This document shows, in pieces, positions 1 through 6,186 of a stretch of 6,186 bases of DNA. The stretch lies in assembly GCA_030624545.1 (NCBI GenBank), contig JAUXJX010000134.1, positions 1 to 6,186 on the forward strand, in the 5' to 3' direction. The position numbers and the translations under genes are program-made. How positions within the stretch are numbered: the first letter of the stretch is position 1; each line of letters starts with the position of its first letter. The notes below the pieces were generated by a model that had not been told where the DNA came from, searched no databases, and saw nothing but the letters and a program-made list of their open reading frames with translations. This stretch comes from Bacteroidota bacterium. Lineage in GTDB: Bacteria; Zhuqueibacterota; JdFR-76; DREG01.

Positions 1-1188
1 ACATTCAGGGCATCGCTGTCTCGCTGGCGTAATCTGCAGATGAGCTTCGAAGTCACCAATCGAACCAGGGAGTTCGAGCAGGAGGATCTGCCCGAAAAAC
101 GAACGCGGCTCGCGGATATCTTCCTCAACTATTCCCCCTGGAAGCAGGCCCTGCGGACCGACGTGAGAGTGAGATTGTCGTCCACGCAAATCTCAAAGAC
201 CGAGCAATTCTTCTTTGCAGTTGAAGAAGGGCGGGGAAATTTTCGCTTTGACTCTGATTTGAATGAATTTGTGCCGGACGAGTTTGGCGATCACGTTCTG
301 CGCACTTTGGCAACGGGCGAGTTCGAGCCCGTCAACGATCTGCTCATGAATGCGAAGCTGAGCATTAAGCCGCGTCTGGCCTGGGGCAACAAAAAGCAGC
401 AAGGATTGAAGAAATTGCTCGGCAGCATTACCTGGGCCACATTCTTTTCGTTCGATGAAAAAAGCCGCCGCGAAAATCCGTGGGAAATTTTTTTTGGCGG
501 AATCGGCGCCATTTTCCCGGATGAAGAAACCGTCTTCGGCCGCTACCTCATTCGGCAAGATCTCTATCTATTCGAGAACATCCATACTCGCTCGCTACGC
601 GTCCGCTGGTCAGAAAGGCTGGAAAAGAATAACCGGCTGACTGCAGGAGGACAGCAGTCATTGCGTCAAGAATTATCCCTTCGTTTTCCATCTCGCATTA
701 ATAGAAAGTTCTCGATCGAATCGTCCATCGCACGGACCAAGATCGAACGGCTCTTTGCATCGGCTGCCAGGGTCGACCGGCGAATTCTGTCGCGGGGAGG
801 GAATATTCGTCTGAGTTACCGGCCCAAATCGGCTCTCGAAATTGCATCCGATCTCAAAGTCCTGGTAGATCTCGACCGGGCCCACCAGCCTGCCACCGAG
901 ACGGTTCTGTTCGGGGTGAAGCCCAGCCTGAGCTATTCGCTGCGGGGAAAGGGAAGACTGCGAGGCGAGCTGGAATATTCCCGCGTAAATGCCAACCCAT
1001 CCTCCCGGATTATCCCATATGAGATGGCCGAGGGTCGGCGCGTGGGAAGGAATTTACGTTGGCAGCTCGGGCTGGACTACCGTGTATCCTCCCGCGTTAT
1101 GATTCTATTCAGCTATATTGGCCGCAATCTGCCGGGAAGGGATGGACTGCAGCATCTTGGCAAAGCTGAAGTGAAGGCGTTCTTCTGA
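1..1188 (+). CDS. C-terminal part of a large beta-rich, probably outer-membrane-associated protein of unknown function (5' end outside window)
   Basis: The frame is open from base 1, so the gene very likely begins upstream; the ATG at base 40 is probably internal, with 13 open codons before it and no ribosome binding site evident. The 395 visible residues contain many alternating polar/hydrophobic segments typical of beta strands. They end in a run of probable strands and a terminal Phe-Phe, as outer-membrane barrels often do. An acidic stretch at bases 250-291 (D-S-D-L-N-E-F-V-P-D-E-F-G-D) precedes a T-G-E-F-E-P-V segment. I recall this combination from large uncharacterised proteins of Ignavibacteria- and KSB1-like bacteria. 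Metal binding by the acidic stretch is only a guess. A T8 run at 488-495 encodes part of a Phe-Phe-Phe stretch without breaking the frame. The stop codon overlaps the next start (TGATG), which indicates translational coupling. TamB was considered because a TamA-like gene follows, but the tail does not look like TamB to me. The coding call is firm; the function is unknown. Confidence 0.85.
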   Translation, partial: TFRASLSRWRNLQMSFEVTNRTREFEQEDLPEKRTRLADIFLNYSPWKQALRTDVRVRLSSTQISKTEQFFFAVEEGRGNFRFDSDLNEFVPDEFGDHVLRTLATGEFEPVNDLLMNAKLSIKPRLAWGNKKQQGLKKLLGSITWATFFSFDEKSRRENPWEIFFGGIGAIFPDEETVFGRYLIRQDLYLFENIHTRSLRVRWSERLEKNNRLTAGGQQSLRQELSLRFPSRINRKFSIESSIARTKIERLFASAARVDRRILSRGGNIRLSYRPKSALEIASDLKVLVDLDRAHQPATETVLFGVKPSLSYSLRGKGRLRGELEYSRVNANPSSRIIPYEMAEGRRVGRNLRWQLGLDYRVSSRVMILFSYIGRNLPGRDGLQHLGKAEVKAFF

Positions 1189-3053
1189 TGAGTTTGGCTA
1201 AGAAAATATTGGACAGGACTAACAGGATCAACAGGATTGAAGCATCCGGTTCATCCTGTAGATACGGTCTACTGGTTCTTTTGGTGGGACTTGGATTGGC
1301 ATTCCAGTCTATGCCGATGAGTTTATGGGCCCAGACAACGGAATCCGATAATCAACGATTTACCAGCTTTCGTATCCACGGCGGCCGGCACTATAATGAG
1401 CGGCAAATCAGGAAATTGATGCAACTACCGAGGAACGATGATAAGCAGTCGAAGAATGTTCAAGCCGGTCTAACGAAACAGCAACTCGGCCGGAAGCTCA
1501 GGTCGCTTTTGAACATCTATCGAAATGACGGTTACCTAGCTGCCGCCATCGATTCGGTCCGCTGGACTTTAAGGCCGGTTTCAAAGAAGCCTGTCGAGAT
1601 CTTCCTGTCGGAAGGCGACCCGTTCCTGGTCAATCAACTCACAATTCTGGGCAACAGACATTTTTCCAGTCGTGAGATTCGCCAGAGTATGCGGACCCGG
1701 TCCGGCTCAACTTTCAAAAGCGCTCAACTGGAAGAGGACGTTGAACGGATCATCGGCCTATATGCCGAAGATGGATATCTGCTCGTAAAGGTGAGCGTAG
1801 AGGATTTCGTTGTCCATTTGGAAGCAGCTTCGGTGGGTGTAATTCTCAAAATCAGTGAAGGCGATCCAGTCCTTCTTAAGGAAGTTGAGGTAGCAGGCAA
1901 CTTCTCCACAAAGACGCATGTTATCACCAGGGAATTGGGGCTTCGCGAAAAGTCAATTCTGACCAGGAGCGGTTTCGCCGGAATTCCGGATAGACTGCGC
2001 AGGCTGCCATACCTGGAATTAACCGAGCAGCCCAGGCTCACATTTGCACCGGACTCGACGGCCGTCATAACCCTTTCCATAAGAGAAGAGAACAGCTCTC
2101 AATTCAGCGGCATCGTAGGGTTCAACCCGAAACAGGGCAGGCAGGACGCATTCATAAATGGACTTGTTGACCTGAGCTTTCAGAACCTTCTCGGAACAGG
2201 CCGCTCTTTTCTGGCCTACTGGGAAAAGCGCGGACCAAGCTCCCAAAGTCTCCGGCTTGGCTATGAGGAGCCCTGGCTGCTGGGCTGGCCGGTCAATGGG
2301 GTGTTCGGATTGGAGCAGATCGTTCAGGACACATCTTATGTTCGCCGTAGCTGGGACCTTGGCTTCAAATTTTTTCCCATCGAGAATATTTCGGTTATCC
2401 TGCAGATAGGCCGGGAAAGCGTGCACCCGGATTCGGCCGGCCGTGCGATATACAACCTTCCCAAAAGCCGGGCGGATCGATTGCTCGTCGGCATAGCCCT
2501 GGATTCCCGCAACCATCCCTGGAATCCTTCGGCGGGGTTGATGTACCGGACAAGCATCGATTTTATTCGCAAACGCATCGATCCACTGCTGCCTGATGAA
2601 GCCCGACAAAGGAAGGAATTTGAGCGGGTCAGCATGGATTTGGAATACTTGCAGCCCCTTTATGGCAGGCAGGTCTTGATGTTTGGTCTTCATGGCAGAA
2701 AAGTGAGTATTGGCGGCGAGGTAATCCCGGTCGACGAACTTTTCCGTATTGGCGGCGCCAGCGACTTACGCGGCTATCGGGAAGATCAGTTCCTCGGTTC
2801 CCAGGTAGCCTGGGGAACATTGGAGTACAGGATGCTGCTGGACCGGACCTCCCGCCTCGGGTTTTTTCTTGATGGCGCATATGTAGGAAGAAAGACCGAT
2901 CCCGAACGGTGGGAGCGACAATACCGCATCGGCTTTGGTTTTGGCATTCGCACCCGGACTGATCTGGGAATTATTGGCTTTGATTATGCCCTTGGCAAGG
3001 GAGACAATCTGTCCCGGGGCAAGATTCATATTCGGTTGATAAATACATTTTGA
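1188..3053 (+). CDS. Omp85-superfamily outer-membrane protein with three POTRA domains (TamA-like architecture)
   Basis: Members of this superfamily insert proteins into the outer membrane or move them across it. Their POTRA domains lie in the periplasm and the C-terminal 16-strand barrel in the membrane. The signal peptide has a long, Arg/Lys-rich n-region (about 1-26), a hydrophobic core (27-39) and a likely cut after A48 (S-L-W-A/Q). Three POTRA-like units follow at about 58-144, 146-227 and 228-302. The first two share N-D-G-Y / E-D-G-Y and end in S-E-G-D-P. The barrel occupies about 304-621 and shows D-S-R-N-H-P-W-N-P-S-A-G (439-450), the loop-6 motif L-R-G-Y (527-530, with the conserved Arg at 528) and a terminal Phe. 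At 621 residues with three POTRAs it resembles TamA (about 577) more than BamA (about 800, five POTRAs). The ATG overlaps the upstream stop, with an AAGG-like site about 10 bases before it. No other ATG precedes the signal core. The n-region includes a repeat element at 1211-1260. The family is secure; the substrate is not known. Confidence 0.93.
   Translation: MSLAKKILDRTNRINRIEASGSSCRYGLLVLLVGLGLAFQSMPMSLWAQTTESDNQRFTSFRIHGGRHYNERQIRKLMQLPRNDDKQSKNVQAGLTKQQLGRKLRSLLNIYRNDGYLAAAIDSVRWTLRPVSKKPVEIFLSEGDPFLVNQLTILGNRHFSSREIRQSMRTRSGSTFKSAQLEEDVERIIGLYAEDGYLLVKVSVEDFVVHLEAASVGVILKISEGDPVLLKEVEVAGNFSTKTHVITRELGLREKSILTRSGFAGIPDRLRRLPYLELTEQPRLTFAPDSTAVITLSIREENSSQFSGIVGFNPKQGRQDAFINGLVDLSFQNLLGTGRSFLAYWEKRGPSSQSLRLGYEEPWLLGWPVNGVFGLEQIVQDTSYVRRSWDLGFKFFPIENISVILQIGRESVHPDSAGRAIYNLPKSRADRLLVGIALDSRNHPWNPSAGLMYRTSIDFIRKRIDPLLPDEARQRKEFERVSMDLEYLQPLYGRQVLMFGLHGRKVSIGGEVIPVDELFRIGGASDLRGYREDQFLGSQVAWGTLEYRMLLDRTSRLGFFLDGAYVGRKTDPERWERQYRIGFGFGIRTRTDLGIIGFDYALGKGDNLSRGKIHIRLINTF
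1211..1260 (+). repeat. ACAGGAT-type interspersed repeat inside the signal-peptide coding region
   Basis: Three units with exact 9-base spacing are visible: ACAGGAC (1213-1219), ACAGGAT (1222-1228) and ACAGGAT (1231-1237). An inverted copy, ATCCTGT (1253-1259), follows. The third unit can pair with the inverted copy across a 15-base loop; allowing one bulge, the pairing extends into the flanking TGA/TCA. Because the period is three codons, the element reads in frame as a repeating N-R-x peptide (D-R-T-N-R-I-N-R-I, residues 9-17). From memory, very similar ACAGGAT/ATCCTGT arrays occur as dispersed, mostly intergenic repeats in many environmental bacterial genomes. Their mobility mechanism is unknown to me. 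Only one array is in this window, so dispersal in this genome cannot be shown here. Confidence 0.6.
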
Positions 3054-3081
3054 TTTAGTAAACTTGGTCATTCTGCCCGGC

Positions 3082-3113
3082 CCGGCATGCCGGATTTGGA
3101 GTAACGCTCCAAA
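3082..3113. repeat. Two adjacent palindromes in the intergenic gap (possible REP-like element or mRNA hairpins)
   Basis: The 120-base gap after the TamA-like gene contains CCGGCATGCCGG (3082-3093), a perfect 12-base palindrome. One base later comes a hairpin with a 7-bp stem, TTTGGAG (3095-3101) / CTCCAAA (3107-3113), and a 5-base loop. The second hairpin is followed by A residues on the + strand and by no T-run on the - strand, so it does not fit an intrinsic terminator on either strand. It could protect the 3' end of the upstream transcript, bind a regulator of the next gene, or be a dispersed repeat. The structures are directly visible; any role is conjecture. Confidence 0.45.
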
Positions 3114-3161
3114 AAATCAAACTTACACAGTTGCTCTTTTTGTTCGTTGGTAGGCTTTACG

Positions 3162-3168
3162 TGAGGAG
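3162..3168 (+). promoter_or_regulatory. Strong ribosome binding site fixing the start of the barrel-only Omp85 gene
   Basis: TGAGGAG lies five bases before the ATG at 3174 and is a near-ideal Shine-Dalgarno match. It decides between that ATG and the in-frame ATG at 3201 (residue 10), which would otherwise give a more typical short signal peptide beginning M-K-Y-A. It is the strongest ribosome binding site in the window. Together with the 120-base gap, it suggests that this gene is translated independently of the one upstream. Confidence 0.75.
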
Positions 3169-3173
3169 AATGA

Positions 3174-4385
3174 ATGCGTCATAATTCCGTATGTCGTTCT
3201 ATGAAATATGCTTTGCTGCTCTCGAATTTTGCTTTTCTTTGGTTTTCACCTGCCTATGCTCAATTCAAATTGGTTCCCAAGCCAAATTTTTTTGAATTTG
3301 ATGAAAAAAAGAAAATTGAGTACTACTCACCCCTTCGTTATAACCGGGCCGAAGGATTGTTCCCCGCTATTGGCGTCAGGCTGCGAGATCGCGATGACAG
3401 CCCGCTCAGCGTGTTCGTGGACGCCGGCTATGGCCTGAAGAGCGAAAAGTTTCGCTTCAACGCAGGCTTTGATCACGAGATTCCCGCCTGGGAAATATTC
3501 AAATTTGGCGGGAAGTATTTCGACGACACTTTTACCCAGGACGGCTGGATCATTTCCGGTGTGGAGAACTCTCTTGCGGCGCTTTTTTTGCGCGAGGATT
3601 TTCGCGATTATTTCCGGGCCAAAGGATACACGGCCTGGATTTCAAAAGACTTTGAAGAGGCGATTCATTTTCGCCTGGCATTCTGGTCCGGTGAATATGA
3701 ATCTGTGAAGAAAGAAACGAATTGGAGTTTCTTTGGCGGAGATAAGAGGTTTCGCGGCAATCCCCCTGTGGCTGAAGGCACGGAGAACAAGCTGCGATTG
3801 GAAGTCATCTTCGACAGGCTCGACAACCCCCTTTTCCCCATGGAGGGTTGGTATCTTGAGGGCGCCTTTGAAAAAGGCGGTGACTTCTTGGGCGGCGATT
3901 TTGACCAGAGCGGAGTATTTCTTACCGGAAAGATTCTGAAACCAACGATCTCAAACCAAAGGCTCGTTCTTACCGCCCGATATGGTTCCCGCGCTGATTC
4001 AAGAGCCCCACAGCATTTGATGAGCCTCGGTGGAATCACCACCTTACGTGGTTACAAATACAAAGAGTATCGCAATGGCAGCAATCTGGCATTTGGAACA
4101 TTTCAATATTACTTCAATGGCGACCTACTGCAAAAGCTGCCCCTGCAGCGAATTCCTCTCTACAGCAGCCTGGGCCTGATCCTATTTGTGGAGGTTGGCG
4201 CCCTCTGGAACGGTGAGACTTCAGGACTCAACGCTACGAATGTTGGAGACAGCCCTGACTGGAAATCGGATGCCGGCTTTTCACTGACCGTCACCGGAGA
4301 GTTCATCCGGGTAGACTTTGCGAGAAGGCTGGATCGCGGCCATGCGGAATGGGAGATCTCATTCCGGCTGCTGCCGAAGCTGTAG
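3174..4385 (+). CDS. Barrel-only Omp85-superfamily outer-membrane protein (no POTRA domain)
   Basis: This 403-residue protein has a signal peptide with a hydrophobic core around residues 12-25 and a clear A-Y-A/Q cleavage site after A29. After a charged linker (E-K-K-K, about 43-48), barrel-like sequence begins at about residue 52 (S-P-L-R-Y-N-R-A-E-G-L-F) with no POTRA module before it. The barrel carries the superfamily signatures D-R-L-D-N-P-L-F-P-M-E-G (214-225) and L-R-G-Y in loop 6 (291-294, Arg292). The length fits a lone barrel of the bacterial surface antigen (D15) family. POTRA-less relatives are known, some fused to patatin-like or other enzyme domains; no such domain is present here. 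The C-terminus ends in Lys-Leu rather than the usual aromatic residue. The start is set by the TGAGGAG at 3162-3168. It lies between two other Omp85 genes, so it could be a partner barrel. The membership is sound; the role is unknown. Confidence 0.9.
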   Translation: MRHNSVCRSMKYALLLSNFAFLWFSPAYAQFKLVPKPNFFEFDEKKKIEYYSPLRYNRAEGLFPAIGVRLRDRDDSPLSVFVDAGYGLKSEKFRFNAGFDHEIPAWEIFKFGGKYFDDTFTQDGWIISGVENSLAALFLREDFRDYFRAKGYTAWISKDFEEAIHFRLAFWSGEYESVKKETNWSFFGGDKRFRGNPPVAEGTENKLRLEVIFDRLDNPLFPMEGWYLEGAFEKGGDFLGGDFDQSGVFLTGKILKPTISNQRLVLTARYGSRADSRAPQHLMSLGGITTLRGYKYKEYRNGSNLAFGTFQYYFNGDLLQKLPLQRIPLYSSLGLILFVEVGALWNGETSGLNATNVGDSPDWKSDAGFSLTVTGEFIRVDFARRLDRGHAEWEISFRLLPKL

Positions 4386-4427
4386 ATGCGAGCATAGGGA
4401 TAGAGACTTGACAACCTCACCGCCCTT

Positions 4428-5738
4428 ATGAAATATTCCTTTTTCCATATCAGGTTTCTTCTTTTGATCTCCCTCTGCCTTTATCCACTAGAGGCGTTTT
4501 GTATTTTCCAGGATGCGCCTCCGGATTCCGTGCAGATCGGTAATATTCAGGTGGTGGGAAATGAAAAAACGAGAAGCTACGTCATTCTGCGCGAGCTGGA
4601 GTTTGGCGAAGGCGAAATGGTCGCTTTGCGGGAGCTGGAGCTGGCTCAGCTGCGAATTATGAACCTGGGATTGTTCAACAATGCTGAATTCTATTTTGTA
4701 GAAAATGCTGAAAAGCGTGACCTGAACGTTATAGTCTATGAGCGCTGGTATATTTTCCCCATCCCCATATTTTTCTTGAACGACCGGGATTGGGATAAAA
4801 GGTCGTACGGACTTGGCCTTTCTCACATGAATCTTCGCGGCCGGGCCGAGAGGCTGTGGTTGTCCGGCTGGTTTGGTTACGACCCGGGATTCAATATTTT
4901 CTACAATAATCGCTGGTTTGGTGGAAACCGTCGCCTTTATGTTCAGATCAATGTGCTATCGCAAAGCGTGTCGAGTAAATCGATGCCGTTTCCCGGTGTG
5001 GATGAGAAGCATCGCCTGGTCTCGATTCTGTTTGGTCGCCGGTTTGGACTGCATTGGTCCCTAAGTTTGCAATTCGGCTACAACTATGTTGGGGCGACCG
5101 ATCGCAGCATACTCTGGCATGCCGAAAACGACCATGATGATAATCTCTCGACCCTGGTTAGCATACGCCATGATACCAGGGATTTGTGGGAGTACCCCAA
5201 GAACGGAAGCCTGTGGCAGGTCTATTTATCCCGCACACATCTTCTAAATGGCGGCGAAAGTTATATTCAATATGGAGCTGACCTGCGCGAATATCGCTCC
5301 CTGAAAGGAATCGTTTTTGCCGGACGTGTCTCAACGGCCCTCACGCGGAATCGCGTGCCATTCTACCGGCATCTGTATATCGGCTATAGTGAGCGCGTTC
5401 GCGGCCATTTCAACAGGATTGTAGAAGGAGAAAACCGCTTAATTGGATCTCTGGAGATGCGCATTCCTTTGTTGCGGGAGCGCGACATTCCCCTCTCTGC
5501 CGAGACCTGGTACTCATCATACCTGCAGTTCCTGAGATTTGGACTTTACCTAACCTTTTTTAGTGACGCCGGGGCTATCTGGAATCAAAATGAAACGCTG
5601 ACCAGCGATCGTTTTCTGAATGGCGCCGGCTTCGGGTTGAACGTGATATTGCCCTATTCCTCTGTCCTGCGATTTGAGCGCGCCTATGACGAAGATGGCC
5701 GGGGCGAAAATATTGTAGATTTTCAATTATCCTTTTGA
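4428..5738 (+). CDS. Omp85-superfamily outer-membrane protein with a single POTRA domain
   Basis: This 436-residue protein begins with a signal peptide (hydrophobic core about 9-20, possible cut after A23). A cysteine at 25 does not sit in a good lipobox, so it is probably not a lipoprotein. One POTRA domain spans about 35-106 (I-G-N-I-Q-V-V-G-N-E-K-T...L-G-L-F-N-N-A-E-F). The barrel follows from about 112 and starts with an N-L-R-G-R segment like that seen at the first strands of BamA barrels. It has D-T-R-D-L-W-E-Y-P-K-N-G (249-260), a loop-6 motif V-R-G-H (324-327) with His where Phe/Tyr is usual, and a terminal Phe. The start is the first ATG after an in-frame stop at 4401, yet no convincing Shine-Dalgarno precedes it. 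It is 42 bases behind the barrel-only gene and 15 bases before rsmE, so co-transcription is likely. One POTRA is fewer than BamA, TamA or two-partner secretion TpsB proteins have. The function is unassigned. Confidence 0.92.
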   Translation: MKYSFFHIRFLLLISLCLYPLEAFCIFQDAPPDSVQIGNIQVVGNEKTRSYVILRELEFGEGEMVALRELELAQLRIMNLGLFNNAEFYFVENAEKRDLNVIVYERWYIFPIPIFFLNDRDWDKRSYGLGLSHMNLRGRAERLWLSGWFGYDPGFNIFYNNRWFGGNRRLYVQINVLSQSVSSKSMPFPGVDEKHRLVSILFGRRFGLHWSLSLQFGYNYVGATDRSILWHAENDHDDNLSTLVSIRHDTRDLWEYPKNGSLWQVYLSRTHLLNGGESYIQYGADLREYRSLKGIVFAGRVSTALTRNRVPFYRHLYIGYSERVRGHFNRIVEGENRLIGSLEMRIPLLRERDIPLSAETWYSSYLQFLRFGLYLTFFSDAGAIWNQNETLTSDRFLNGAGFGLNVILPYSSVLRFERAYDEDGRGENIVDFQLSF

Positions 5739-5753
5739 CAGGACAGCGGTTGA

Positions 5754-6186
5754 ATGTCTGCCTCGCCTCACCTGGAAAGCTTCATTGTCTCGCCGGACCA
5801 TATCCATGAAAAAAGACTTCATATCACGGGGTCCGAATTCCATCATCTTCGCAAGGTAAAGAGAAAGCGGGCCGGGGATGTGATTAGCGCCACGGATGGG
5901 GCAGGAAATTTCTACTCAGTCCGGCTGCAGAAGGTCGGCGCCACCGAGGCTGTTGGCGAAATACTGAAGACACTACGAAAAATCGGGGAGCCGGCCGTCG
6001 CCATTACCGTGGTTCAGGGATTGCTGAAAAGTCAGCGTATGGATTTTCTGATTGAGAAGGGAACGGAGTTGGGCGCATCCGCATTCATACCGGTCAAGAC
6101 CCGGTTTAGTCCGGACGACGCCTCGGAAGTGAAATTGCGGCGTTGGCAGCGCGTCTCACGGGCGGCGGTCAAGCAGTGCGGTCGGT
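5754..6186 (+). CDS. rsmE: 16S rRNA (uracil-1498-N3)-methyltransferase RsmE, N-terminal part (3' end outside window)
   Basis: RsmE is a cytoplasmic SPOUT-class enzyme that uses S-adenosylmethionine to methylate N3 of U1498 in 16S rRNA of the small subunit. The 144 visible residues (family length about 240-250) start with the PUA-like RNA-binding domain (about 1-72), including H-H-L-R-K-V-K-R-K-R-A-G-D (30-42) and D-G-A-G (48-51). The methyltransferase domain then begins: Q-G-L-L-K (88-92), M-D-F-L-I-E-K-G-T-E-L-G (96-107), and R-W-Q-R-V (130-134) leading to K-Q-C-G-R (140-144), all characteristic of the family. The S-adenosylmethionine-binding knot near the C-terminus lies beyond the window. 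The ATG at 5754 has a weak AGGA (5740-5743) 10 bases upstream and lies 15 bases after the preceding stop, so it is probably read from the same transcript. The frame is open to the window end. Confidence 0.95.
   Translation, partial: MSASPHLESFIVSPDHIHEKRLHITGSEFHHLRKVKRKRAGDVISATDGAGNFYSVRLQKVGATEAVGEILKTLRKIGEPAVAITVVQGLLKSQRMDFLIEKGTELGASAFIPVKTRFSPDDASEVKLRRWQRVSRAAVKQCGR

Noticed and set aside
1..1188. Possibility that the upstream gene is tamB, the usual partner of tamA
   Set aside because: The visible region shows barrel-like strands and an acidic motif rather than the long beta-helical repeats and C-terminal domain expected of TamB. The missing N-terminal part leaves a small doubt.
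2019..2693. Long open frame on the - strand, antisense to the TamA-like gene
   Set aside because: It lies wholly inside a well-supported gene, has no recognisable domain, and its product looks like a reverse-frame artefact.
3095..3119. Hairpin followed by a homopolymer run, suggesting an intrinsic terminator
   Set aside because: The run after the stem is A, not T, on the + strand. On the - strand the stem is followed by mixed sequence, so neither orientation fits.
3305..3311. In-frame A-AAA-AAG slippery heptamer in the barrel-only gene, as used for programmed -1 frameshifting in dnaX
   Set aside because: A -1 shift would stop at once (TGA 3317-3319), giving a useless short peptide. I saw no stimulatory structure, and the motif is easily explained by the Glu-Lys-Lys-Lys codons.
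4408..4436. Perfect TTGACA (-35 like) with AAATAT 17 bases downstream, resembling a sigma-70 promoter
   Set aside because: The -10 would lie inside the coding start (ATG 4428), so transcripts would begin within the gene and miss the start codon and most of the signal peptide. Probably chance.
5408..5421. Another ACAGGATT match (around 5412) hinting at a second repeat copy
   Set aside because: It is a single unit with no periodic neighbours or inverted partner, and lies in the conserved loop-6 region of a barrel, so it is ordinary coding sequence.

Overview
This window is part of an outer-membrane gene cluster, all on the + strand. It holds the 3' end of a large beta-rich protein gene, then three consecutive genes for Omp85-superfamily (BamA/TamA-like) barrel proteins, then the 5' part of the 16S rRNA methyltransferase gene rsmE. 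Signal peptides, POTRA domains and barrels ending in a C-terminal Phe imply a two-membrane (Gram-negative type) bacterium. The style of the first protein and the presence of several Omp85 paralogues suggest the FCB group or a neighbouring candidate phylum (Calditrichota/KSB1, Ignavibacteria-like). That placement is from memory of similar proteins and is low confidence. Base composition looks roughly balanced, with no obvious compositional island.

Layout. Bases 1-1188 are the C-terminal part of an uncharacterised protein that begins upstream of the window. It overlaps the next gene by one base (TGATG). Bases 1188-3053 encode a 621-residue TamA-like protein with three POTRA domains and a barrel; its signal-peptide region contains an in-frame ACAGGAT-type repeat (1211-1260). 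A gap of 120 bases (3054-3173) holds two adjacent palindromes and then a strong ribosome binding site. Bases 3174-4385 encode a barrel-only Omp85 protein with no POTRA. After 42 bases, 4428-5738 encode an Omp85 protein with one POTRA. After 15 bases, rsmE starts at 5754 and runs off the window.

How the genes may work together. The three Omp85 proteins each carry the two hallmark barrel signatures (D-x(10)-G and (L/V)RG(Y/H)), but they differ in periplasmic equipment (3, 0 and 1 POTRA). They are therefore divergent paralogues rather than a recent duplication. None has the five POTRAs usual for the housekeeping BamA, so the main BamA is probably encoded elsewhere. A lineage-specific outer-membrane assembly or export module is a reasonable inference, with the first gene's product as a possible client or partner; no substrate is identifiable. 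rsmE is probably only co-transcribed. No RNA genes, CRISPR arrays, insertion sequences or convincing intrinsic terminators were seen.
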